Under the pieces are notes generated by a model. The model was not told where the DNA came from and ran no database searches. It saw only the letters and a list, made by a program, of their open reading frames with translations. Shown piece by piece: positions 1-9,852 of a stretch of 64,000 nucleotides of DNA; positions within the stretch are counted from its first letter, which is position 1, and the number at the start of each line of letters is the position of its first letter. The DNA comes from Dolomedes plantarius (taxonomy: Eukaryota > Arthropoda > Arachnida > Araneae > Dolomedidae), in NCBI GenBank assembly GCA_907164885.2, contig OU015493.1, positions 123,319,193 through 123,383,192 of the forward strand, in the 5' to 3' direction. The translations under genes and the position numbers were made by a program.

Positions 1-260
1 CATTTACCCTGCTTCAACATTGTTTCTAATCCTTTCTGCAGACTCTGTGACTTAGGACGGGTCATGAACTGTGAACATTTCTTACATTGCCCTGCATTGA
101 CTAAACGTTCTCTTATGGTCCGTTACTAGGAGACCAGGGGACATCTGGATTCATAGACTATTTGCTGCAGCGTTTTTCGTTTTTTGGTGTTTCTTGTGTT
201 GTGCTTTTTTCTGGCTGTAGTTGTCTTTTAATCTGTGCCATTGGAAATTAAAAAAAAATT
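1..260 (+). pseudogene. C-terminal tail of a LINE ORF2 with 3' UTR
   Basis: Frame 1 from base 1 reads a Cys/His-rich tail containing CRLCDLGRVMNCEH followed by LHCPALTKRS. This C-x2-C...H...C arrangement is typical of the C-terminus of non-LTR retrotransposon polymerases of the Jockey/R1 type. A TAG at 127-129 interrupts it just before ETRG, where related proteins usually have Trp, so it is probably a TGG-to-TAG mutation. The T-rich stretch after it ends in an A run near 250-260 and resembles a 3' UTR with an A-rich tail. The rest of the element lies outside the window. The exact clade is uncertain. Confidence 0.55.
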
Positions 261-1164
261 GCTTAAGACCAAAATAGCAAAATATTCAAGAATGAGAACA
301 GTGATAGATGCCGTGTTTGATTATTAAAAATAAATTTTTCATGTTATCCCAGGGGTTTGTCACTTGCATAATTTTTTTATTTTTCAAATTTTTTTTAATA
401 ATCTCCAGATGTTGGCATAATAAATATCACTGCATGAGTGAAGTGCTGCAGGCAGTATATTTGTCTGTTAAATAAATATTTTATTATCCCTGACCTTTTC
501 TTAAAAGTGGCTTTCTCATGTACGTTGAGCCCATAGTATATTTTATTTAATTGAAAAATCTCTCTCCTTTTAAATTTCTATCTTTTACGATATTTTACTC
601 TGGGATAACCTCTCAAGAGAATGTTTAGATTTAACGCTTATGTCAACTATAAATCTTGTTTTAAGTGAGATGTTTCGGAGGCTAGAGAAAAAAAAAAGGT
701 CTATTGAGTTTGTATGGGCGGCAAGCATAATGTGCATCGACCCACCATCTGTAATAAGGAAATTAAAAATAGCTTTCATTGATGGACTGATATTATGAAG
801 TTACTAAAAACTAATAAAGCTTAAATATATTTCGTCGCCATTCGTCAGAAATCTCGAGAACCGTCGCAATTTTGTTGAAAGCGATAAAAGTGGATTCTCC
901 TTTTCACTTTGTGTTTAATGTCTCCTCGATAATTATTGAACACTATGGCTGTAACTCTGTTCACGAGATCAACGAATATTTCTTTGGTATTTGAAATATT
1001 GGAAGATTAAATCCATCTAGTGTCATCGATAATTCATTCACCTAAAGGAATTTAACGAATACATTTTTAAGAGGAATGAGTCATGAAGATTACCGAGGAT
1101 GAATACTTTGAGGGTTTTTATAAATTTTCTATCCCTTTAGAGTTACGTGACACAAAGACTAACT
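261..1164. other. AT-rich intergenic or intronic DNA
   Basis: No gene, inverted repeat or recognisable element was seen. The short open frame on the minus strand at 585-779 has no family resemblance and I treat it as chance. Confidence 0.5.
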
Positions 1165-1379
1165 ATATACAGCTCAGATTCAAAATATTAGAATAATTGA
1201 GAAAAAGTAATAAGAAAGAAATTATTTTCCATTTATTTATTTTTGATACTAAGTAAATGTAATTAAATTTCTTATAAATTAAATCTGGAATGTTTAAATA
1301 AGATTTTATTTACAAAATATAAAATACAATAAATTAGGTATACAACAGCTTTCTGAAACACATCAAAATATTAGAATAA
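1165..1379 (+). repeat. Left inverted repeat of the Tc1 element (two direct repeats)
   Basis: Holds an outer CAAAATATTAGAATA at about 1180-1194 and an inner copy at about 1363-1377. The outer copy extends to the element end next to TA. Confidence 0.75.
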
Positions 1380-1429
1380 AATTTAGATTGGTTAAAAATA
1401 TTACCTTATGAATATGGAGTAAATGGTAG

Positions 1430-2450
1430 TTAATATTTTGTAGCATCCCCTTTAGCTTTAATAACAGCGTACAATCGATCTTGCATACTATATACAAGGT
1501 GTTTACAAACATTTCTATCAATATTAGCCCAAATAGACTTTATACATGCCACTAACTCAGTTTTACTCGAAGGAGGATTTTCTGGGAGTTTTTTCTTTAT
1601 TATACCCCATACGTTTTCGATGGGATTAATGTCTGGTGAGTTTGGTGGCCAAGGAAGTACCTTAATTTTACGTTGGCGGAACCAATTCTTAGTTGACACC
1701 GAGGTATGCAGTGACGCTAAATCTTGTTGAAAGATGAAATCATCTTCAAATAAATCTTCTGATGATGGAATCATGTAATATTCCAAAATTTCTTGATATA
1801 TCTGAGAGTTAAACTTTTCGTAGACGATGCATAACTTTCCAGGTCCTTCTGCGCTCATGCTACCCCAAACCATGACACTAGCAGCAAATTTTACCGAACG
1901 TTTAAGGCATTCTTTATCAAATGCTTCTTTCTTCATTCTCCAAACTCGAATACCTTGAATACCATATGAAACACAAAACATACTTTCATCACTAAATAAT
2001 ATTTTTTTCCCAATCTTCTTCGCTCCATAAACGTCTTGATTTACACCAATTCAATCTTATACGCTTTTATTTTGCAGTCATGAGAGGTTTTGTTTTTGGT
2101 ACACGAGATTCAAACTTAAATTTATGGAGACGTCTTAATGTTGTCGATTTAGAAACTTCAAGTCCTTCTTCTTTCCATTTTCGGTGCAAGAATCGCACAC
2201 TTTTAAAACGGTTTTTCTTAACTATACGCTTCAGTTTCCTGTCATCTCTAGCAGATGTGTTTGGTTTTCGGCCGCCATTTTAACGATTATTTTGAAATTT
2301 TCCATTTTTTGAATATTGTGTTAGTATTTTACTAACGCTTGATTGCGAACAATGTAAATAATTCGCTATATAACATTGATTGTTACCGTGCCGATACAAA
2401 TCAACGATACGAAGTTTAATAGATTCAGGTATATCACTCACACGACCCAT
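1430..2450 (-). pseudogene. Tc1 transposase, DD34E, broken by two stops and one frameshift
   Basis: Read from ATG at 2450-2448, about 340 codons, the usual Tc1 length. The N-terminus (MGRVSDIPESIKLRIVDLYR) is a helix-turn-helix DNA-binding domain; then comes a GGRK-type linker and a second HTH. The catalytic domain has IIFSDES (first Asp), FQQDLASLH (second Asp) and SPDINPIENVW (Glu), with 34 residues between Asp2 and Glu. Lesions: a TAA after KFQNNR at about 2280-2282, a TAA where Gln is likely near 2067, and loss of one T in the IIF-SDE stretch near 1995 that shifts frame. The element would have encoded the enzyme that cuts and pastes it at TA sites. It is inactive here. Confidence 0.9.
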
Positions 2451-2570
2451 TTTAAGACGAAAAAGCAAACAAATTGCAAAAAGAATACTGATTTTAAATA
2501 AAATCGTCTGAATTTAATCAATGATGCCATCAGTTATGAATTGATGATAATTAAAGGAGAATTAATGTGA

Positions 2571-2815
2571 AATATTCTAATATTTTGAACCACTTGAATA
2601 AATATTCTAATATTTTGATTTTTCAAAATAATTTTTTTTCAATTAATCTTTTCAAAAATGATATTAATTTTAAGATAATAAATAAGTTTAATCAACAATA
2701 AGTTCTTAATAAAAATATCGTTTGAATATTTGCATTAAAAGACATTAAATTACCAAACGATATTTTCAATTTATAAAAAATGTAATTATTCTAATATTTT
2801 GAATATGAGCTATAT
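2571..2815 (-). repeat. Right inverted repeat of the Tc1 element (three motif copies)
   Basis: Complement copies of CAAAATATTAGAATA lie at about 2572-2587, 2603-2618 and 2787-2802. The innermost two are only about 30 bases apart, so this end has one motif more than the left end. Confidence 0.7.
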
Positions 2816-2929
2816 ATATACAGGGTGTCCGGGCTAAAGGTATCCAAATGTCATGACTTATTTTTACGGAAACCAATTAGAATTAAAAACATTTTTAAAT
2901 AGAAAGAACATCTCACCAAGTTTTAATAT

Positions 2930-3048
2930 CAGTCATAGATTTCTATCATAGTGTCATAGATTTCGATGTGTGCACCGTTTGTAGCATTACTAACGTCTAG
3001 ATGGTAATCTAGTTCCCTCCAAGTGTTTCGTAGCATATCAGGCGTTAT
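2930..3048 (-). pseudogene. Mariner-type transposase, extreme C-terminus
   Basis: On the minus strand this reads ITPDMLRNTWRELDYHLDV followed by SNATNGAHIEIYD and ends in TGA at 2932-2930. The RxxW-x-EL-xYRLDxC...GxHIE pattern is the known C-terminal end of a mariner-like DDE transposase group in arthropods. The reading starts at the inversion junction. Confidence 0.65.
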
Positions 3049-3053
3049 TAGAC

Positions 3054-3155
3054 TGTTTTGCTTGGGGATTCATTAAATCCGTTGTGTATAAACAAAAAAT
3101 TGAAACTGTAAACGAGTTGAAGAAGCGTATCATTCAAGCAATTCGTGTAATAACT

Positions 3156-3160
<5 letters not shown>
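3054..3160 (+). pseudogene. Mariner-type transposase, segment just upstream, inverted
   Basis: On the plus strand this reads CFAWGFIKSVVYKQK then IETVNELKKRIIQAIRVITP. It matches the FLWGYxKxxVY...ELKxRI motif that immediately precedes the ITP-DML region in this transposase group. Its last residues (ITP) are the first residues of the minus-strand piece, so the two pieces are consecutive parts of one protein with one part flipped. Confidence 0.6.

Positions 3161-3214
<54 letters not shown>
3160..3214. repeat. (TA)n microsatellite
   Basis: About 27 TA units. It directly abuts the TGTAACA end of the neighbouring LTR-like repeat. Confidence 0.95.
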
Positions 3215-3218
<4 letters not shown>

Positions 3219-4110
3219 ACATCACGGGCGCGGGCCGACGAAGGAAGGCCTGAGTGGTATTTCTTTTTGAGGTAAAGATGGATGACTTGTCGCCCGGCCG
3301 TGCATCACATATGTTTAATTTTCTTTCCCGCTTTTCATTTCACCCTCGGACACATAAAACACCACAACGTTAATTTAACTACATCTTTTATTTTTTAAAA
3401 TACACCATACAACTTCTCGGGGCAACTTACAAATCAAAAAAGCGTACATGTTTCCGTTCAGGCGGTTTATATAAACTTTGTCATGTGATCAGGATAGCGA
3501 TTAGGGATTTGCTGTTGTCGATAAGTCACATGTGGTTTTATGTAATCTGCGCAGAGCCTATATGAAATCTTGACTGACGCTACGCATGTTTGGAAAAGGA
3601 AGCCATTTAATAATTTCCACTAGAGGCCTTTTAGGACTTAGATTTGAAAACGAAAGTTAGCTCGTACGCCCAAGGGAATTTAGAGTAAAGTTAGATTTTA
3701 AAATGGTATGGGGTTTTTAATGTTATAGAATATCCCCCCCGTCCGAGAAGAGGCTGACCAACAATGCCTGCATTGGAGGACAGGCTCACCCGACCATGTG
3801 AGGAAAATGGGCGTCGACCACAAATTTGGAAAAGTTTGAAAAGGAACATATGTTTTAAGTTAATTTAGTATGATGATCACATGGCAAGACATTGCACATT
3901 ACAATATTGAATACACAAAAATACACTAATGATTTACTAATTTATGAACACAATAAAAGCAAAAAAAAAATTATAGTAATTAATGATCAATTATAGAAAA
4001 TTGTAAATTATGTAAATTTCTTCCTGTATTGTTGCTTTGAAAAAAAATTAAACTTAAAAATATATTAATCATCGACCGAAAATTGCCGTGCAGGGCGGGC
4101 CCTCCCCACA
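3215..4110 (-). repeat. Left LTR-like repeat, inverted relative to the right one
   Basis: Starts TGTAACATCACGG and ends CCTCCCCACA. Shares with the right repeat, in reverse complement, a block around 3730-3800 (CCCCCCGTCCGAGAAGAGGC and the following bases), an AAAAAAGCGTACATGT block near 3440, and a TTAGATTTTAAAATGG block near 3690. Divergence and indels are considerable; the right copy has an extra stretch of over 100 bases next to the CCCCCC block. TG/CA ends and matching inner flank support an LTR reading. Confidence 0.65.
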
Positions 4111-6216
4111 CAACAAAATCTCAGCAGAAAATCAATTAAATCTACTTTAAAAAATTTTTTAATTTACTAAAAAAATTACTTGAAAAATATATTGTAAATA
4201 CACATTGTAAAAATACACTTTAAAATATAGTTGTGATCCACTTGGACAACTGACAAAACAACGAAAAAAAATCCCTATCTAAATGTAAACACAAAACACA
4301 CAAAAAAAACATCTCCTATTCTTGTAGAATAACAACATAATTATACAAATGTAATTACGAGATCCTGAAAAAAAACACAGAAAAGCAGCAAAAAAATGAA
4401 AGTGGATCTCGGGTTTCCTTAATCAATAGAATCAAAAATACACAACATATGAAATTATTAAACACACAATAATAAAATACCTTGGTTTTTAAAAGTATAA
4501 AATAGAAATTATCACCACAAATCTATTATATTTAAATGTCAAATTTATCCATTATTTTTAGTAATTTAATTTTAATGTTCAAATTTCAATACAAGATACT
4601 ATCCACAAAAATACCATCCTCTAACTCTAAATTATTCTTTCTTTTCTTATATAACATTTTGGTATGAATCCTCGCTGTAGTTCCTAAATATTCATCATTT
4701 GTATTTAATCTCTCAAAAAATATCTCTCATTATAATATTCTCTTTTCTATTTATTTATTTTTCTTCATTATTTCTATTTCGAGAATTTTCTGGGGCGGAT
4801 GAACCAAATATAACATACAGTGGTTTTTCAATTCTCCAATTGTGGTTTTTTGGCACCCTAAGTCATGTTATAAAGACGTTCCGTTTATGAAATTCGTGAA
4901 ACGAATTTTAACTGTCGACTGAACCTCCAGAAATCTCCTTTACTTAAATTCGTAGAACAATTTACGAGGTTTCAACATCAAATGTAATATGTCAAAGTAC
5001 TTAAATTATAAAATTTTCTTGATGTCTGAAAATTACTATGTTATCACTGCAGATATTTTCCAAAATCAAAACCACAAGCATCAGATGTCTAAATTTAGAA
5101 CCGCAAAAATTCTAGGTTAAATGAAACAAAACAAGTTTGGCTCTTTCCGTGATCGTGTTTACAAAACTAATGTTGAGCATTCAAATTTATTGCGGAGGCG
5201 ACCTTCGAAATGTAGTACAACGCGTTCGAAAACGGAAATGATTTACGTTATTTTTTTTTTCTTTTTCTCCGCTACGATTCAGAACTGCTTGCAAAATTAG
5301 CTACTCATAACATTACTTTACTCATTTAATATTTCAGTTTAACGTAACCAAGGATCATTAATTATCTTAAAAACTAAAATATTCATTATCAGAAAAAGAA
5401 CATGGAAATATTATAAAATTACACTAAAAACACACAAAAGTCGGCGAGGACTCGAACCTCTGCCGTGAACACCCCAAGGATATTCCAAGTTTTTTTTTCT
5501 TTCTTCTAACGACGAGGATTCTTCAACTGACGGAGGAGGTTCGCTTGTTTTTTTTTTCTACCGGCGTCGAAGCGTGCAGTACTGAGGCGAAAGTTTTTCT
5601 CTCCTCGCTTTTTTCAACAAAAATGATGGCAATAAAAGGGTTCCAATAGGTCATAGTACTTTTGCATGGATTCTTCTGCCAAGACGTCAGCGTAAGGATT
5701 TTGCTGCAGCACGGTGTTTTTCAAGCTCATTTTCCCAAATTTTCATGAAATATAATTAAACTGTCTTCATTCGTGCAACCGTATGCAGAGTTGGGACTAC
5801 ATTCCTGTGAATTTTAGTCGGTTTTTTTTCTTCTCTTCTCTCTCCAATGCACACAGGAGTGCATTCATTACGGACTGTGACTGGAACTGGATATTTCTGC
5901 TACTACACGACCACTCTACAAGTTTTCTGTGTCTTCTAAAAAGTGCGTAATCCCCACCATTCAAAAATCATCGATGTGTTCTTGTGTGTGAATTTAATTA
6001 AGCCGGTATGCAAGCCCTAGCGCTGTACCGTGAAAAAATAAAAATAAAAATTTGTGCAACCGAGAATTTTACAGTAACAAGACAAGCATCACATGACCAG
6101 GTTGTATGTCTCCCATCATAAACTTTTTAAAATTGTTTAGTAAACTATGATTGTATGATATTATATTCTTGTTTTAAAATTGAAATATAATTGTGATATT
6201 GTGTTAAACTTATAAG
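4111..6216. other. Non-coding region between left LTR-like repeat and gag
   Basis: AT-rich. The first 700 bases are weakly similar, inverted, to the purine-rich region before the right LTR. From about 5440 the sequence is more complex and may be the gag leader, with several T-runs of 8 or more. No coding potential was recognised, and no direct copy of the right LTR was found here. Confidence 0.45.
5441..5459 (+). promoter_or_regulatory. Possible tRNA primer-binding site
   Basis: TCGGCGAGGACTCGAACCT is the complement of a tRNA T-arm plus acceptor 3' side. Ty3/Gypsy elements prime minus-strand synthesis from such a site just inside the 5' LTR. The expected leading TGG (complement of CCA) is absent; the bases before it are AAG. 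It has no A-box partner, so it is not a tRNA gene or SINE head. Tentative. Confidence 0.3.
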
Positions 6217-7275
6217 ATGGAAGATAAAACTATAAAGACAGAAATTCAGGGGGAAACAACAACAACAACAACAAATGATAAAATTGAGACAGAATGCAAG
6301 GACCATTTTCAACTTGAATATGTAGAGAGGGAATTCAGGGATTTTATTCCTTTTGACCCAGAGGGGGGAATGAAATTACAAAAATGGCTTGCCTATATTG
6401 AGCAGAAATTTTCCCAAGCAAATGTTCCAAATGAACAAAAAATAAAAAGTATTTCAAAATTTCTCAGAGGGAAGGCTCTAACAGTTTTTGTAAACACTTG
6501 CCTAGACATTCAAGATTGGACAGAATTAAAAGACACTTTGCAAGAATTATTCTTTGAGGCAGATAGCGTGGAATTCTCTGAATTTTCCAATTTGAAATTT
6601 GAATATAATGATGACTTAACCAAATATTTTCATAAAAAAATTGATGTAGGAAAGAGATTGGGGTTATCACAGAAACTAATACTAGAAGGCCTAACACAAG
6701 GCCTAAATGCTCAAATGAGAATGACCATAGCTGCAAATCCTCCTCAAACCACAACAGAATGGATAGTGTTGGCTAATAAGCTAATCAAAATAAATAATGA
6801 AGGAAACAAAACTAATCAAGGGGATCGGGATAACTTTTTTAACACTAGATTTGAAAATAGGAACCAATTACGACAGAATTATTACAACCAACCTCAAGTT
6901 AGGATGAATTATAGCCCACCTCACCAATTTAGACAAAATTACTCTTCCCAGCCTCAATTTAGACCTAATAATAATCAACAAACTCAGTTTAGACCTAATT
7001 ATAGTCAGCAGCAACAATTCAGACAATGGCAACCCAGAGATCAAAGGTTGAATAGAAATTTTGCACCCAATCCCAATAACCAAATTAATCACCACCAACA
7101 ATATGCAGACTTACCATCTAGACCCTGTCGAAAATGTTCTAACTTTGGCATAAGTAATGCTTATCATTGGGAACAAACTTGCTCTATTAATGAGAGATTT
7201 GATAAGATGTCGGTGTCAGACAATAAACATCATTATGAGGAACCTGAATTTGAAAGAGATCAGGCGCCAGAATGA
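6217..7275 (+). CDS. gag: Gag polyprotein of a Ty3/Gypsy retrotransposon
   Basis: 352 codons from ATG at 6217, intact. Residues about 35-200 form a helical capsid-like Gag domain (FDPEGGMKLQKWLAYIEQKF; later FLRGKALTVF, WTELKDTLQELFF) as in arthropod Gypsy Gag proteins. Residues about 210-300 are a Gln/Asn-rich stretch with repeats of an FRPNY/FRQNY type. A zinc knuckle of the long form CRKCSNFGISNAYHWEQTC (C-x2-C-x9-H-x4-C) lies near residue 305; similar long knuckles occur in Gypsy-group Gags. It would package the element RNA into particles. The frame ends in TGA at 7273-7275 and the same frame continues into pol, so Gag-Pol could form by stop readthrough. Confidence 0.9.
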   Translation: MEDKTIKTEIQGETTTTTTNDKIETECKDHFQLEYVEREFRDFIPFDPEGGMKLQKWLAYIEQKFSQANVPNEQKIKSISKFLRGKALTVFVNTCLDIQDWTELKDTLQELFFEADSVEFSEFSNLKFEYNDDLTKYFHKKIDVGKRLGLSQKLILEGLTQGLNAQMRMTIAANPPQTTTEWIVLANKLIKINNEGNKTNQGDRDNFFNTRFENRNQLRQNYYNQPQVRMNYSPPHQFRQNYSSQPQFRPNNNQQTQFRPNYSQQQQFRQWQPRDQRLNRNFAPNPNNQINHHQQYADLPSRPCRKCSNFGISNAYHWEQTCSINERFDKMSVSDNKHHYEEPEFERDQAPE

Positions 7276-7281
7276 CAATTA
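7273..7281 (+). promoter_or_regulatory. Leaky stop context TGA-CAA-TTA at the gag/pol junction
   Basis: The gag stop TGA is followed by CAA TTA, which fits the CAR-YYA context known from plant viruses to promote ribosomal readthrough. Gag and pol are in the same frame, with no stop in between other than this one. Readthrough is therefore a plausible way to make Gag-Pol. An alternative is a chance mutation fusing two frames' boundary; the context makes that less attractive. Confidence 0.55.
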
Positions 7282-9852
7282 CTGTCATTGAGGGGAAACA
7301 TTATCAGAAATAATAGGGTTGACAAAACAAAAAGACTATATGAAAATGAGAAACAGAATTTTTTAAATTGTGTGATTGACACTTCTTCGACTATTAGTCT
7401 GATGTCACAAAAACTGGTCAAGCAATGTCAACTGAAATGCTATTCAAGTTCTGCAATTAAGGTCAGGCAAGCTGAGGGTGAAATCTTAATTACAACTAAA
7501 TGTGTATTAACTTTGAGAATAGGGAAAATAATTAGAAACATTTCTGCATATGTTTTGGACAATGACTTGCCTTATCTTATTCTGGGACTTCCTGAGTGTA
7601 AAGAGTTTAAATTAGTAATTGATTGTAACCAATTGTGTGTGCATCAAAATAGAATTACTTTGAAAATGGTTAATATTTGTGAGATAAGTAAAATTTCATT
7701 ACACCTACAAAATAAATGTGATAATAAGCATGTGGATAATAATAGTAATGGTCATGAAATTGAAGTTTCTGATATGTTTAACCCTTATGAAGAAAATTCG
7801 CAGAAAGAAAATGATATTTTCTGTATTGATTATGATGTAAATGACAATTTTAATAAAAGCTCTGGGGGAATCAAAGCAGAAAGTAATCCAAATTATGAAA
7901 ATGTTGACATTAATGATCAAATCAAAAATTTAGATGTTGATAGGGAATTAAAGAATTTATTGCACAAAAATAATAGAATGTTTTCAACTAACAAATATGA
8001 CATAGGCAAAATAAGGATGGAACCCCAAAGAATAATCCTAAATTCTGATTTACCAGTGAGCCTAAGAGCATACAGGACTTCGCCAACTGAGGAAAAAGAG
8101 ATCAGGACCCAAATTAAAAATTTGTTAGAAGCAGGAATCATAAAAGAATCACATAGTTCATACTCAAGTCCTGTGACTTTGGCAAGAAAGCGAAATGAGG
8201 GAAAAACTAGACTTTGTATTGATTTCAGAAAACTAAATTTAATTACTAAGACAGATGCAGAACCCTTACCCAGAATTGATGATATTCTAGATAAATTAAG
8301 CAGAGCTAATTACTTTTCAACTTTAGACCTTACCTCAGGGTATTGGCATGTACCCGTCCACCCAAAAGATACTGAGAAATTGGCATTTGCCACTACTTTT
8401 GGCTTATACGAATGGCTAAGACTCCCATTTGGTTTAAAGAACGCCCCTGCAATATTCAATAGGACTATCAGGAGAATTTTAGATAAATATAAAGTTAACT
8501 TTGCATGCCACTATTTCGATGATATTATAATTTTTTCAGACTCCAAAGAACAACACCTTGAACATTTAGAGATACTATTTAACATTTTCAAAAAAGAGAA
8601 TATCAAGTTAAAATTAACTAAATGTACTTTTCTGCAACAACAAATTAATTTTCTTGGATATAATGTAACAAATGGGAAAATTGCCCCAGACAACATTAAC
8701 ATTGAAAAGATAAAATGTTTGAAACCACCAACTAATGTAAAAGAACTCCAAAGATTCTTGGGCACAATAAATGTGTATAATAAGTTTATTCCAAAATATG
8801 CAAAAGTAAGACAGCCATTAAATACATTATTGAAAAAGGGAGTAAAATGGGGATGGTCAGACAAGTGCCAAGAAGCTTTTGAGGATCTTAAGAATTTATT
8901 GATTTGTAAACCAATATTGCAATTGTATGATGTAAACAAAGACTGTCATTTATTTGTGGATGCTAGTAAACAACAGGTTGGAGCTGTTTTAAAACAGCCA
9001 GGTGAAGATGGGGTGTTGCATCCCATAGCATATCACTCTCGTGTATTAAAGGACTATGAGGCAAATTATTCTATTACTGAACTTGAGTGTTTGGCAATTG
9101 TGGACAGTTTAGACAGGTATTATCATTATCTCCACGGGAAAAAGTTCACAATTCACACAGACCATGCTGCCTTAGTTTGGCTTAAAAATGTGAAAACTCT
9201 TCGAGGTCGACTCTTTCGCTGGTCATTAAAACTAAGGATGTTCGACTATGAAATTAAATACCAGAAGGGAACTGCAAATATTGAAGCTGACATGCTTTCA
9301 AGGAACCCTATTCTAGAACCTAAAACCCAAATAAACCATTTAATTGAACTAAGAAAAATTGTAGAATTTCAAAATAAAGACAATGTACAGGGACTTAAAT
9401 ATAAAAAACTAAATGATGTAATCTACATGAGAAAGAAAGGATTTTTAAAAATTGTAGTACCATTTTCATTGAGGTTAGAAATTTTAAAAAGAGCCCACGA
9501 GGATTATGGACACCCTGGAATAAATAAAACAATGCAATTACTCACACCCCAATATTATTGGCCCAAAATCAATGAGGACATTAGTAATTATGTTAAACAT
9601 TGCCATACTTGTCAATTAAACAAAAAGAAAAGACAGAAAAGGTTTGGATTGCTGCAAGAAGTACCTCCGACAGACCAACCCTTTGAGTGCTTAAGTTTAG
9701 ACACAGTAGGCGGATTTAATTACTATAATTCCACAAAGAAATATTTACATTTGATAATTGACCATGCAACGCGTTATATTTGGGCTTTTCCATCAAAAAG
9801 CGTAACTACTGAAACTTATACGAATTGCTTAAAACAAATATTCCAAATTTAA
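7276..9852 (+). CDS. pol: Pol: protease, reverse transcriptase, RNase H and start of integrase
   Basis: Same frame as gag; no ATG near the start, as expected for a readthrough product. Protease: CVIDTSSTISLM (DTS in place of the common DTG) and LILGLP further on. Reverse transcriptase about 8020-8680: LPVSLRAYRTSPTEEKEI, RLCIDFRKLN, FSTLDLTSGYWHVPV, LPFGLKNAPAIFN and the catalytic HYFDDIIIF (YFDD). RNase H about 8940-9310: LFVDASKQQVGAVL, ELECLAIV, HTDHAALVWL, ADMLSRNP. Integrase zinc finger about 9500-9630: HEDYGHPG...CHTCQLNKKK (HHCC). The integrase core begins with SLDTVGG, first catalytic Asp. A TAA at 9850-9852 stops the frame; its context is not leaky-looking, so this is likely a disabling point mutation. 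The order PR-RT-RH-IN is that of Ty3/Gypsy. Confidence 0.92.
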   Translation, partial: QLLSLRGNIIRNNRVDKTKRLYENEKQNFLNCVIDTSSTISLMSQKLVKQCQLKCYSSSAIKVRQAEGEILITTKCVLTLRIGKIIRNISAYVLDNDLPYLILGLPECKEFKLVIDCNQLCVHQNRITLKMVNICEISKISLHLQNKCDNKHVDNNSNGHEIEVSDMFNPYEENSQKENDIFCIDYDVNDNFNKSSGGIKAESNPNYENVDINDQIKNLDVDRELKNLLHKNNRMFSTNKYDIGKIRMEPQRIILNSDLPVSLRAYRTSPTEEKEIRTQIKNLLEAGIIKESHSSYSSPVTLARKRNEGKTRLCIDFRKLNLITKTDAEPLPRIDDILDKLSRANYFSTLDLTSGYWHVPVHPKDTEKLAFATTFGLYEWLRLPFGLKNAPAIFNRTIRRILDKYKVNFACHYFDDIIIFSDSKEQHLEHLEILFNIFKKENIKLKLTKCTFLQQQINFLGYNVTNGKIAPDNINIEKIKCLKPPTNVKELQRFLGTINVYNKFIPKYAKVRQPLNTLLKKGVKWGWSDKCQEAFEDLKNLLICKPILQLYDVNKDCHLFVDASKQQVGAVLKQPGEDGVLHPIAYHSRVLKDYEANYSITELECLAIVDSLDRYYHYLHGKKFTIHTDHAALVWLKNVKTLRGRLFRWSLKLRMFDYEIKYQKGTANIEADMLSRNPILEPKTQINHLIELRKIVEFQNKDNVQGLKYKKLNDVIYMRKKGFLKIVVPFSLRLEILKRAHEDYGHPGINKTMQLLTPQYYWPKINEDISNYVKHCHTCQLNKKKRQKRFGLLQEVPPTDQPFECLSLDTVGGFNYYNSTKKYLHLIIDHATRYIWAFPSKSVTTETYTNCLKQIFQI

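Larger units (their letters stand above)
1165..2815 (-). mobile_element. Tc1-like DNA transposon with IR/DR ends
   Basis: About 1.65 kb flanked by TA-rich sequence. The two ends are inverted copies (left AGCTCAGATTCAAAATATTA, right the complement with one change). Each end carries the same 15-base motif CAAAATATTAGAATA twice: near 1180 and 1363 on the left, near 2572, 2603 and 2788 on the right. Paired motifs inside each inverted end are the IR/DR arrangement known from a subset of Tc1 elements, where each is a transposase site. The transposase gene inside is broken, so the copy is not autonomous. Confidence 0.85.
2821..3160. mobile_element. Mariner-type transposon 3' fragment with an internal inversion
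   Basis: Begins with CAGGGTGTCCGGGCTAAAGG directly after TA, a form seen at ends of mariner-like elements. Inside are two halves of one transposase C-terminus that face opposite ways and meet at about 3048-3054. The fragment then runs into a (TA)n tract where the missing upstream part would be. Confidence 0.7.

Noticed and set aside
2080..2283. Plus-strand 67-codon frame
   Set aside because: Antisense of the Tc1 transposase middle, whose minus-strand reading matches the family.
6464..8939. Minus-strand open frames at 6464-6754, 6868-7101, 7705-8141 and 8511-8939
   Set aside because: Antisense shadows of gag and pol, which have clear family motifs on the plus strand.
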